A stretch of DNA of 58,922 nucleotides from Microscillaceae bacterium. GTDB lineage: Bacteria > Bacteroidota > Bacteroidia > Cytophagales > Microscillaceae. The translations under genes were made by a program, and so were the position numbers. A model generated the notes under the pieces. That model was not told where the DNA came from, did no database searches, and saw nothing but the letters and a program-made list of their open reading frames with translations. Within the stretch, counting starts at the first letter, position 1. Each line of letters begins with the position of its first letter. Of the stretch, positions 25,538 to 33,041 are shown piece after piece. Location: assembly GCA_011390205.1 (NCBI GenBank), contig JAABSX010000024.1, forward strand, positions 1-58,922. The letters are read 5' to 3'.

Positions 25538-25568
25538 AAGCCCCCTAGCCCCAAAGGGGAGATTTTTT
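25538..25568. repeat. C-run/G-run palindromic repeat, copy 4 (TPR gene-hypA junction)
   Basis: AAGCCCCCTAGCCCCAAAGG followed by GGAGATTTTTT. Palindromic core CCCC-AAA-GGGG with a T run on the plus side. It fills nearly all of the 54-bp gap between the TPR gene and hypA. Confidence 0.7.
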
Positions 25569-25585
25569 AAGTTTGTTGATTAATT

Positions 25586-27124
25586 TCATTCTGTTAATAA
25601 AACTGTTTTTAGGTTTTCTAATTTTTCTAAGTGTAGGTTGGCTTCATTTCTCAGGGTAGCATCTTCTACAAGTGTCAAGACTTCTTTGGCTTTTTGCTGC
25701 ATATCTTCCCACGTTTTGAGTTTTTGCTCTAGGGTGGTTTGTTCGTCATCTTGTGCCATAAACCATTGTGCCTCTAAATAATTCAGTAAAGTAATGGCTC
25801 TTTCGAAGGGCAAATCTTCATTGCGAATTTGCAAAGCTTCTTCATACAATTCTATGGCTTTGGGATAATTATCCATTTTTAGCCCTGTAGGAAATTTAGT
25901 GAGGGCATTGGCATAATTGTTACAAAGCATGGCATATTCATAAGGATAGGTCATTTTTGTAAAAAACCCTAGAGCTTCATGAAATGCTTTTACAGACATT
26001 GCCGCCCACATTTGTTGCTTTTGGGGTTCGTCGGGTATTTCGGAGTAAATAATGCCTAGTTGCTGTTGAATTTCTGCATACATCTCAGGATTCTCTTCTT
26101 TTTTATAGATTTTCAAAGCCTCTTGATAGGCAGATAAAGCTCCTCTGTAGAATTGTGGATTGCCATTTTGTGCCCATGTATAAAGGAGTGTTGCTTTTCG
26201 GATTTGTGCATTTCCTATAAATTCTGTGAGGTTTTCTTCTTCTAAAATGGCAATGGCTTTGTTGATATAGCCTAAAGATTCTGTATAATGTTGCTTGATA
26301 TTGGCAATTTCGGAGGCATCTATGAGGAGTAAAGCCATTTCCCATTGATTGTTTTGTGCCTCAAAATATTGTAAAGTTTCCCAAACTAGCCCTTTAATTT
26401 GTTCTATCAACTTCCAATCATAAGGCACATATACTTGGCTCATGAGCAATTGAATAAGCAAAGATTTGAGTGCAAATTCTGCTCTTTCGGAGGGTTTTGC
26501 TTTCAAAGATTGTCCAATGATTTGTTCGGCTTTTTCGAGATATTGTGCATCTAAAAGAAGCATGGTATAATGTCGGCTTATGAAGGCAAGGTGTTCAGCA
26601 TCTGGGGCAATTTGAATGGCTTCTTCGTAGAGTTGGCACAAAGTTTCGAAATCAGTAATTTTTTCTACCACGCCATAATGTGTGCAAATGGCTTGGTTGT
26701 GTATATATCGGTAAGTATCGAAGGCTTCATTTTGAGTATTTTGTGAGATAGCATCAAAGGTATTTTGCAGAATCATAGTTTCTTGCTGTAAGGCAAACGT
26801 AATGAAGAACTCTTGATAAAGTGGGTTTTCATTACTTAAATATTCGGCTACTTTTTCGAGATTATTGAGTTTTCCGAATATAATTCCTAAGAAGTTATTT
26901 TTATCCAAGGGGATAGATTTGGGTAAAATATAAGGTGGGAGCCTGTTTTCCCAATCTAATAGAAATTGTATGGCATTATTTTCTATCACTAAACTTAGCC
27001 CTGATGGAGTAGGTTTATGTTGCTCAATGTCAAGGAGTTGTATGAGTTCTTCTAGGCGGTTTTCGCTTTGGATAAACTGCTCTAAAGTATGAAATGTATC
27101 TTTTTTTGCAAAAATTGAAAGCAT
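25586..27124 (-). CDS. TPR protein of the hydrogenase locus, unknown function (512 aa)
   Basis: Not assigned to a named hydrogenase protein. It is cytoplasmic, rich in Glu/Gln, and almost wholly helical. From about residue 145 on it shows degenerate TPR units (for example LCQLYEEAIQIAPDAEHLAFISRHYTMLLL, ESLGYINKAIAILEEENL, GALSAYQEALKIYKKEENPEMYAEIQQQLGIIY, KAIELYEEALQIRNEDLPFERAITLLNYLEA). The N-terminal ~145 residues are a separate helical part. It lies between the 104-aa gene (21 bp away) and hypA (54 bp), within the hydrogenase run, so a scaffold or chaperone for the enzyme is the leading inference. A link to electron acceptors is also possible. Confidence 0.7.
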   Translation of the reverse strand: MLSIFAKKDTFHTLEQFIQSENRLEELIQLLDIEQHKPTPSGLSLVIENNAIQFLLDWENRLPPYILPKSIPLDKNNFLGIIFGKLNNLEKVAEYLSNENPLYQEFFITFALQQETMILQNTFDAISQNTQNEAFDTYRYIHNQAICTHYGVVEKITDFETLCQLYEEAIQIAPDAEHLAFISRHYTMLLLDAQYLEKAEQIIGQSLKAKPSERAEFALKSLLIQLLMSQVYVPYDWKLIEQIKGLVWETLQYFEAQNNQWEMALLLIDASEIANIKQHYTESLGYINKAIAILEEENLTEFIGNAQIRKATLLYTWAQNGNPQFYRGALSAYQEALKIYKKEENPEMYAEIQQQLGIIYSEIPDEPQKQQMWAAMSVKAFHEALGFFTKMTYPYEYAMLCNNYANALTKFPTGLKMDNYPKAIELYEEALQIRNEDLPFERAITLLNYLEAQWFMAQDDEQTTLEQKLKTWEDMQQKAKEVLTLVEDATLRNEANLHLEKLENLKTVLLTE

Positions 27125-27145
27125 TTGAATATAATTATGTGTTGC

Positions 27146-27460
27146 TTATAAATGAATATTTAATATTTTTCCATTGCCTTGTATTTCAAAAGAAAGGGTT
27201 TTGTTTTGCTCGTCTAGCTCATTATCAATTAATATTTCGTGAATAGCAATGCTTTTATCACCTTGTAAATTTTTGTCTTTGAGCATAAATTGGGCTGCTT
27301 CATGCATTTTTTTGAACCAATTTTGGCTTACTGGAGCAAGCAATAAAGATTTTCTTTCGGGATAATAGCGTAAAAATGCATGAGATTCTTCCCCAAAAAT
27401 TTCTTGATTGAGTTGCTGAGGAATGATAATATGTGAAGATTTTAGTTCTAGTGTTGTCAT
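27146..27460 (-). CDS. Unknown 104-aa protein between protease and TPR genes
   Basis: Not recognised. The start, LELKSSHIIIPQQLNQEIF, then AFLRYYPERKSLLLAPVS, reads as strand-helix-strand and faintly recalls an AbrB/MraZ-like swapped hairpin. A helical middle, WFKKMHEAAQFML, is followed by more strands ending LNIHL. There are no cysteines, so it is not an iron-sulfur protein. Tight spacing (18 bp to the protease gene, 21 bp to the TPR gene) supports expression with the hydrogenase. An assembly factor or a small structural subunit are both possible. Confidence 0.6.
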   Translation of the reverse strand: MTTLELKSSHIIIPQQLNQEIFGEESHAFLRYYPERKSLLLAPVSQNWFKKMHEAAQFMLKDKNLQGDKSIAIHEILIDNELDEQNKTLSFEIQGNGKILNIHL

Positions 27461-27478
27461 AGTGTTGCTTCAAGATTT

Positions 27479-27958
27479 TTATTTTTTCAAATCTTCTATA
27501 ATCAAATCTACTACCTTATTTCCTGCTTCTTGTACTTCTTGGCTAAGGTCTATTTCCAGCTTAGTGTTATTAATTGCAATAAGATAAACATGAATATCTT
27601 TTGGATAAGTTTCGGCTAATATTTTTTTGGCATAAGAGAGTGCTTGGTCCCATTTGATGCTGTGCAAAAATACCATAGGGTCATCTTGTACTGCTGCTTC
27701 TACCTCTGAGGCGGGTACTTTGAAGAGTGTGCCAATAGGTTCGTTGGTGTTAATTACTCCGTCCACTAGAATGATGCGCTCTTGCCCTTGTAACTGAAAA
27801 AGGACTTCAAAAGCAGAAGTACCCATGTCTAATAGTTTGAGGTTTTCTACTTCACCTAGTTTTTTATGGAGTTGTTCTATGACATAAATTCCTACGGCAT
27901 CGTCACTCCGTACAGGGTTTCCAAAGCCCATAATGGCTGTGGGTTGGTGTATTTTCAT
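27479..27958 (-). CDS. Hydrogenase large-subunit maturation protease (HupW/HybD family)
   Basis: Cuts the C-terminal tail of the large subunit after nickel insertion. At 159 aa it shows GFGNPVRSDDAVG (the GxGNxLxxDDGxG nickel-binding motif, with Asp about residue 19), the second acidic site LVDGVIN (about 65) and the histidine in FLHSIKWDQAL (about 98). The pairing with the 15-residue tail on the large subunit next door makes the substrate clear. It follows the large-subunit gene by about 120 bp, a gap that contains an ACCCTCAGGGT palindrome. Confidence 0.92.
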   Translation of the reverse strand: MKIHQPTAIMGFGNPVRSDDAVGIYVIEQLHKKLGEVENLKLLDMGTSAFEVLFQLQGQERIILVDGVINTNEPIGTLFKVPASEVEAAVQDDPMVFLHSIKWDQALSYAKKILAETYPKDIHVYLIAINNTKLEIDLSQEVQEAGNKVVDLIIEDLKK

Positions 27959-28079
27959 TCTTGGTTATTTTATTACATTACCCTTCGGGCTTTTAGTTTA
28001 GACAAGAGAGAATTAATTTTATTCAAAACTTAACTGAATACACTAAAAAACCCTCAGGGTATAAAAAGAATCTCAATTT

Positions 28080-29672
28080 TTATAATTTGAAACTGGTAAG
28101 TTCTTTTCCCGATTTGCCATCATGGGCGTGTACTGTGCATACCAGACAAGAGTCAAAAGAACGGGCGACCATTCCTACTTCTACAGGGTCATGTGGGTCT
28201 TCTATTTCGGTGCCTTCTAGGGCGGCTTCTATCGGGCCAGAATTACCAGATTCATCGTTAGGCCCTACATTATACGTAGTAGGAGCAATGACCTGATAGT
28301 TTTTGATTACACCATCTTCTATCTCTACCCAGTGAGCCAGTGCACCTCTAGCTGCTTCGGTAGCTCCGAATCCTTTGCCATCACGCTCTTCGGGCTTGAT
28401 GTAGAATGCTCCGTCTAGGTTGATTTCAGAGAGCCATTTGTTAATCATTTCATAGAGTCTTGGTGCTTCGTGCATTCGTGCTAGAGAGCGTGTGAATACA
28501 TTTGCGCCTTTTTTCTTCATAATATCACCAAAGAGCGGGTCTTTGAATTGATGGTCGAGATTATTAGGGTTAGCATTCATAATTACTCTGGAGAGTGGCC
28601 CAGCCTCTACGGCATGCCCCATGTAGCGAGGCGCTTTTGACCAGCTATACTTTTCATTAAAATTGGTTTGCTCCAAGTTTTGTGAGGTTACAGGAGTAGG
28701 CAGTGGCTGACTCCAAGGGTGTGCAGCGGGCACATCTTTGAACCAAGTATGTTTGGTATGTTCCATGATTTCCATATGGTCAAAGTCATGGTATTTTTCT
28801 CCATCAAAGAATCCACTTGAAGAGATGAGGGCTTTGTTGCGTCCTTCTACAGTGGGGTTATTGTATAAATCTTTGTGCAGATAGGTGCCATGTGCCAAGA
28901 ATTTACCCACACCTTCTCCAAATTTATCTAAGCCAAACTCTAAACCTGCCCTGATGAACAAGCCCAAGTCGCTGTTGCGTTGAGATTCATTTTCTTCTAC
29001 CCAAGCCATGAGGTCATCCCAAGTTTTAATTTGTAAATACCGCTCAATAGAGCAACCTAGCCACACTGTCTCGAGCCAATCATTGCGGAATCTATTCATA
29101 ATAGAGTGTGCTCTCGTGATGTCTTTGAGTGTAGGAGCACACATTACGCCACCTGGCACCATATAGCTTGAGTGAGGCCATTGCCCGCCAAAGAGTGCAT
29201 AAACCTCTACGGGTCGTCCACTTGCGGTTACCCCCTTTTGGAATGAAGTGCCTACATAGGCTGCAAAACGCTTTACTACTTCACCATAAAGTGGTTTGTT
29301 GGCGAATTTTTTATTGGCCAAATCAGTAGCAAAGATGGCATAAAACCAGCGAGGAATACTCTGAATGGTTTCTGTGGCTTGCCCAATAGCACGCAAAAGC
29401 AAGGCGTTAGGGGGGAGGCTTGTTTTCCAGATAGTGTCAAGGGCAGAAGACGCACAATACAAATGCGAACCCCCACAGATACCACAGATGCGAGGCGTAA
29501 CGATAAGCCCTGCCTGTGGGTCTTTGCCTTCCATGATTTTTTCAAAACCTCTAAACATTGCCGCTTGTGTGTGGGCACGTGTTACCACACCATTTTCCAT
29601 ATATACCTTCACATCTAAGTCGCCTTCTACACGCCCTACAGGTGAGATATTCAGTTCTTTGATTGTTCCCAT
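28080..29672 (-). CDS. hupL: [NiFe]-hydrogenase large subunit, group 2a (HupL/HucL type)
   Basis: Carries the NiFe(CN)2CO active site that oxidises H2. At 530 aa, the first Cys pair is RICGICGGSH (Cys63, Cys66) and the last is DSCLVCTVH (Cys509, Cys512). The protease should cut after His515, leaving a 15-residue tail (AHDGKSG and so on). The L1 form CGICGGSHLYCASSALD and L2 form DSCLVCTVHAHDG match the cyanobacterial HupL and mycobacterial Huc type, not group 1 membrane enzymes. No membrane anchor is present. It lies 86 bp after the small subunit. The assignment is from motif reading and should be confirmed by a hydrogenase classifier. Confidence 0.95.
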   Translation of the reverse strand: MGTIKELNISPVGRVEGDLDVKVYMENGVVTRAHTQAAMFRGFEKIMEGKDPQAGLIVTPRICGICGGSHLYCASSALDTIWKTSLPPNALLLRAIGQATETIQSIPRWFYAIFATDLANKKFANKPLYGEVVKRFAAYVGTSFQKGVTASGRPVEVYALFGGQWPHSSYMVPGGVMCAPTLKDITRAHSIMNRFRNDWLETVWLGCSIERYLQIKTWDDLMAWVEENESQRNSDLGLFIRAGLEFGLDKFGEGVGKFLAHGTYLHKDLYNNPTVEGRNKALISSSGFFDGEKYHDFDHMEIMEHTKHTWFKDVPAAHPWSQPLPTPVTSQNLEQTNFNEKYSWSKAPRYMGHAVEAGPLSRVIMNANPNNLDHQFKDPLFGDIMKKKGANVFTRSLARMHEAPRLYEMINKWLSEINLDGAFYIKPEERDGKGFGATEAARGALAHWVEIEDGVIKNYQVIAPTTYNVGPNDESGNSGPIEAALEGTEIEDPHDPVEVGMVARSFDSCLVCTVHAHDGKSGKELTSFKL

Positions 29673-29758
29673 TGTTAAATATTATTGATAATTAATTTTT
29701 AATTGTCAGTTATTAATGAAATTTCACGAAGCAAAATCCTTCCTCGGAGGGTTTAAGG

Positions 29759-30739
29759 CTACTTAGAAGTTTCACGCAGCTCTTTGTGCCCACCTGTTAC
29801 TTTTTCTAGAGTGCCCATTGTTTTCTCAAAGCCAGCCCTCATATAGTAGCCCAGCTTGGAGTTGCCAGTGGGTACATCTTTGGGCAAGAAGCCAAGGTGT
29901 TTCATGGTTTTGAAGATACTTCCTTTGACCAAATCATGGTGCGGAAATCCAGGCTCGGTGCAGCCCAAGCAAGGGTGATTGGCTCTAGTCTTACTTGACT
30001 GTCTGTTCCAAAGAATACGATTACAGCTTGCACGGGTCATTGGGCCTCTACAGCCTACTTCATAGAATAAGCATCCTCCACGCTTTCCAAAGTGCCCGTC
30101 TATTTTTTGGGCAAAGCTAATGGCATTGGTACAGCCTGTCTGCACAAAATCAGTAAAGAAAGTTTTGGGTCTATGATAGTCATCTATCAATACATCACCA
30201 ATACGCCCTGTAGAGATTGCGACCAGTATCTGCGTAATCCAGTCGGGGTGTGCTGGACAGCCAGGGATATTGACTACAGGCAGCCCACCTTTAGATTTAT
30301 AATTGATACCTAAGAAACCTCCTTTTTCTTTTTTGTGGAATTGCATTCCTGTAGATTCGCTAGGGTTAGGAGGCACAGCAGGGATGCCCCCCCAAGTAGC
30401 ACAATCACCTACGGCCACTACATATCCAGCCACTTGTGAGAGTTCTTTAATCCAATCCATCATGGGGCGGTCACAGAAGTAGTTCATTGTGCCAGTATTA
30501 TTAGGACCTTGAATGATTGAGCCTTCATACACTAGGATATCCATCTGGATTTTGCCAGCGATGATGTCTTTCATAAGGTCAGTAACTTGCTCACCAATCT
30601 CGAGACCGATGGAGGGATGCCAAAGAATATTGATGCCGAAGTCGGTAACAAGCTCTACTACGGTAGGTTCTTCGGCATTGAGGAAGGACATGGTGTTGCC
30701 ACTGCATGCACCACCTTGAAGCCAGAGTACATTTGCCAT
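29759..30739 (-). CDS. hupS: [NiFe]-hydrogenase small subunit, group 2a, no Tat signal
   Basis: Carries electrons from the active site through three Fe-S clusters. At 326 aa it starts directly at MANVLWLQGGACSGNTMSFLN, without a twin-arginine signal, so the enzyme should stay in the cytoplasm. Proximal ligands are Cys12, Cys113 and Cys161; the usual first cysteine is Gly9. Distal ligands are Cys203, Cys223 and Cys230; the usual His is Gln200. Medial ligands are Cys239, Cys257 and Cys260. Nine cysteines in three triples suggest three [3Fe-4S] clusters, as reported for the Huc enzyme. Cys89 is extra. It is the first structural gene after the palindromic promoter region. Confidence 0.95.
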   Translation of the reverse strand: MANVLWLQGGACSGNTMSFLNAEEPTVVELVTDFGINILWHPSIGLEIGEQVTDLMKDIIAGKIQMDILVYEGSIIQGPNNTGTMNYFCDRPMMDWIKELSQVAGYVVAVGDCATWGGIPAVPPNPSESTGMQFHKKEKGGFLGINYKSKGGLPVVNIPGCPAHPDWITQILVAISTGRIGDVLIDDYHRPKTFFTDFVQTGCTNAISFAQKIDGHFGKRGGCLFYEVGCRGPMTRASCNRILWNRQSSKTRANHPCLGCTEPGFPHHDLVKGSIFKTMKHLGFLPKDVPTGNSKLGYYMRAGFEKTMGTLEKVTGGHKELRETSK

Positions 30740-30780
30740 TGTTTGATAGGTTTAAATTATAAAATTTTATAGTCAGAGTA

Positions 30781-30885
30781 CAATATTATATAAAAAGAAT
30801 ATCAATTTACCTAAAATTAGAAAATTTTTTCTAAAAAATAGGAGGAATATTCTAAAAAGAGAATATTTAGAATATTTCTAAATTA
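30781..30885 (-). promoter_or_regulatory. Palindrome-rich control region of the hydrogenase genes
   Basis: The 188-bp gap upstream of the small-subunit gene carries three GAATATTY direct repeats (30845, 30861, 30870), a TAGAA-3-TTCTA palindrome (30869-30881) and TAGAAAA-2-TTTTCTA (30818-30833). A self-complementary TATAAAATTTTATA lies nearer the gene (about 30758-30771). No TAnnTTTG or sigma-54 GG/GC pair was found, so the promoter probably depends on an activator or an alternative sigma factor. The sites resemble TetR-type operators, and a TetR-like gene lies just upstream. Confidence 0.5.
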
Positions 30886-30927
30886 AAAAGTGCTTCTGAC
30901 AGAATAGAAAGATTTTTTTAAGAAAAG

Positions 30928-31548
30928 TTACAAAAAAAGTGGCTTTATTAAGGCGTGAAATTCGTCTTGTCCCTTTTCAGTAAGGTATGGCTTGAGGTAA
31001 AACCAGATAGCTTCTCTAAATTTTTTTTCTTGGAGATAGGTTTCCCCCGAAAGGGTTTCTTGGCTTACCCAGTGCGTAATGCTGAGTATGATTGCTTGGG
31101 TGAGCTGTTGATAGGTATGTGGAGCGATGTGTGTGTAAAGGATTTCTCTCTTTTGGTTAAATTCTATTCTTTTTTTAAGCTGTATGCCTAGTTTGGACAC
31201 AAAGTTTTGATAGACATGGTAAAGCTCAGGGTAGCTTCTTTGTATTTCTAAAAGGTCTAAGAAGCAAAATTTGAACTCTTTTAAGATAGTAAAAAGTTTA
31301 CTCATCTGTACGTCTAAGTCTAGCAAATTGGGGTATAGGCTGTAGAGCTGTAAGACCTCTCCAAATTTATCTTGCAGAGGCTCAAAAGCGGTACAGACAA
31401 TAATCTCTTTGGTGCTGAAGTGATAGGCTAGGTTACCAATACTGATGCCTACTTCGTCAGCAATCTGTTGGAGGCGCACATTGGCGAGCCCATGTTCATT
31501 AAAAAGATAGATAGCAGCAGAGATGATTTTTTGCTTGGTAGGAGTCAT
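30928..31548 (-). CDS. TetR-family transcriptional regulator next to the hydrogenase genes
   Basis: DNA-binding regulator with an N-terminal helix-turn-helix (TPTKQKIISAAIYLFNEHGLANVRLQQIADEVGISIGNLAYHFSTKEIIV). The C-terminal ~140 residues form the ligand/dimer domain. The frame can open at a GTG (31569), but the ATG at 31548 with AGAGGA directly ahead gives 206 aa and the usual family start. It precedes the hydrogenase small-subunit gene in the same direction with 188 bp between them, and that gap carries palindromes. Control of the hydrogenase is inferred from this arrangement. The effector is unknown. Confidence 0.85.
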   Translation of the reverse strand: MTPTKQKIISAAIYLFNEHGLANVRLQQIADEVGISIGNLAYHFSTKEIIVCTAFEPLQDKFGEVLQLYSLYPNLLDLDVQMSKLFTILKEFKFCFLDLLEIQRSYPELYHVYQNFVSKLGIQLKKRIEFNQKREILYTHIAPHTYQQLTQAIILSITHWVSQETLSGETYLQEKKFREAIWFYLKPYLTEKGQDEFHALIKPLFL

Positions 31549-31572
31549 TCCTCTTTTTTTAAAATACACAAA

Positions 31573-31926
31573 TCAGTTTTTCATAAAGCCATAGTCATCC
31601 TCATCGAGGTGTAGTGTTCCTCTTTGATCTTTGGCAGCTAGTTTTCTCATTAGTTTAGCCGTAATTTCTGCTTTTTTAGGGCAGTAGGTGGTAGTGATGA
31701 TGCGTTTTAGCAGTTTACAAGGCTGTCTATAATGTGCAAATATAAGGTGAATTTCCCACATTCCACGTCTGTAAGTGAGATATTCTATGACCACAGTATC
31801 TGCCAGCCACCAGTCATCAGCCAAAAAAGTAAGGTCTTTGCTCTGTCCTTTTTTTTCTATAAAATGCAGATTGTCCAAAGATTCTAACAAACTATTGTAA
31901 GCCGCAGCACTCATCCGAAAGGGCAT
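31573..31926 (-). CDS. Unknown 117-aa protein upstream of the TetR gene
   Basis: Not recognised. A mixed alpha/beta protein without signal or membrane segment, with an aromatic-rich strand region DDWWLADTVVIEYLTYRRGMWEIHLIFAHYR, then a basic helix KKAEITAKLMRKLAAKD and an acidic end HLDEDDYGF. It has an ATG start. It lies 24 bp ahead of the TetR start and is probably its operon partner. Whether it senses something or only travels with the regulator is unknown. Confidence 0.65.
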   Translation of the reverse strand: MPFRMSAAAYNSLLESLDNLHFIEKKGQSKDLTFLADDWWLADTVVIEYLTYRRGMWEIHLIFAHYRQPCKLLKRIITTTYCPKKAEITAKLMRKLAAKDQRGTLHLDEDDYGFMKN

Positions 31927-32138
31927 AAGGTATTGTTTAGAGTGTGAAGTATTGATAAGTCTTTAACCATGCCTTTTTATTATAAATTTTTGATTATCAA
32001 GATTTTATACTCGATAATTTGCTCAATATATTCATCATTTAGTTAGGCACGACTCTTCCAAGAGAATTTTGACATCTCTTTAAAAACGTAATTTAGTACC
32101 TAAAAGCAATCTCTGCACTATCAACAAGTAAAAAAATA

Positions 32139-32179
32139 AAACTAAAAATTTAGTTGTAAATAAACTAAATTTTTAGTTT
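32139..32179. promoter_or_regulatory. Perfect 17-bp inverted repeat upstream of exbD
   Basis: AAACTAAAAATTTAGTT (32139-32155) is repeated exactly in inverse at 32163-32179 with a 7-nt loop. Each arm is itself nearly palindromic. It lies 42 bp before the exbD start and could be an operator, or a cruciform or leader hairpin. The remainder of the 294-bp gap has no recognisable gene. Confidence 0.6.
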
Positions 32180-32220
32180 ATTTGATAATTCTAATTTTAG
32201 TACCCTAAAAAAAATACAAC

Positions 32221-32778
32221 ATGCTTAAAACGAAAAGAAACTTAGACCCACAAGTAAATGCAGGTTCTATGGCAGACATAGCCTTTTTACTTCTTATTTT
32301 TTTCTTGGTAACGACCACCATTGCTCAAGACAGGGGCTTGGGTGTGCTGCTGCCTCCAGCCCAAGAAGACAGAGAACCCTTCCCACTCAATGACCGAAAT
32401 GTATGTGTCATTTTGGTCAATAGCCGAGATGAACTATTGGTGGAGGGTGAGCCTATGCTGGTGAAGAATCTCCGTGCTTCGCTCAAAGAATTTATTGACA
32501 ATCAGGGCAGAGACCCCTTGCTTTCGGACAGCTCTCAGGAGGCAGTAGTGGCACTCAAGACAGATAGAGGCACACAGTACCAGACTTACATACAAGTTTT
32601 GGATGAGGTAAAAGCAGCTTTTCATGAGCTGAGGGCTGAGGCGTTGGGTGTTTCACTTGCAGCTTACCTTGATTTTGATGTTAAGATGGCAAGTCCAGAG
32701 CTGCTACAGCACCTTGAGGAGGTCAAGGTTAAGTATCCTTTGAGGATTTCGGAGTCTTCTCCTTCTTCTTTTAAATAG
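32221..32778 (+). CDS. ExbD/TolR-family biopolymer transport protein
   Basis: Inner-membrane energy-coupling protein that works with ExbB/TolQ and TonB/TolA-like partners. At 185 aa, the short cytoplasmic start (KTKRNLDPQVNAGSMADIAFLLLIFFLVTTTI, about residues 4-35) holds the membrane helix with the conserved Asp19 at its beginning. A periplasmic domain follows, with the ExbD-like VVALKTDRGTQYQTYIQVLDEVKAA. No exbB or tonB is adjacent, whereas Bacteroidota usually cluster them, so this is a stand-alone copy. The C-terminal ~45 residues are longer than in short ExbD proteins. Confidence 0.88.
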   Translation: MLKTKRNLDPQVNAGSMADIAFLLLIFFLVTTTIAQDRGLGVLLPPAQEDREPFPLNDRNVCVILVNSRDELLVEGEPMLVKNLRASLKEFIDNQGRDPLLSDSSQEAVVALKTDRGTQYQTYIQVLDEVKAAFHELRAEALGVSLAAYLDFDVKMASPELLQHLEEVKVKYPLRISESSPSSFK

Positions 32779-32788
32779 TTCTTGGTAA

Positions 32789-32825
32789 GTCCCCTTCTTC
32801 GTTTTTGCTGAGGGGGATTTTTGTT
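32789..32825 (+). terminator. Weak terminator after exbD
   Basis: TCCCC and GGGGA form a short stem around a T-rich loop and are followed by T runs. Confidence 0.35.
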
Positions 32826-32919
32826 TTTTCTTTGAACTTCAAAGGAGAAAAGCCTTGTTTCTCTAGTTTTAACAGTCTTTTGATGAAGTATCTATTTACT
32901 TTATAGGCTTAAAAATTAC

Positions 32920-33030
32920 ATGCGTACTCAAAGAGATTTCTTTAAACTGAAACTAGGAGATATTTTATGGTTCTTTTTCAGATTTTTGCGTAAACGATCA
33001 GACGAAGTTAAGAAATTTATACAAAATTAA
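32920..33030 (+). CDS. Candidate small protein (36 aa) upstream of the YceI gene
   Basis: A reading frame MRTQRDFFKLKLGDILWFFF followed by a basic tail (RKRSD to IQN). The strongly amphipathic, aromatic-rich middle and basic flanks look like a membrane-surface helix. It ends 11 bp before the YceI gene and could be translated on the same transcript. No homology is claimed and no ribosome-binding site is visible, so it is tentative. Confidence 0.3.
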   Translation: MRTQRDFFKLKLGDILWFFFRFLRKRSDEVKKFIQN

Positions 33031-33041
33031 ATATATAGGTC

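Noticed and set aside
20062-25568. The repeats of the hyp region as a CRISPR array
   Set aside because: Copies are palindromic, unevenly spaced by kilobases and lie at gene ends; there are no regular spacers or cas genes.
30740-30927. A sigma-54 promoter for the hydrogenase genes
   Set aside because: No GG-N10-GC pair was seen on the minus strand in the gap.
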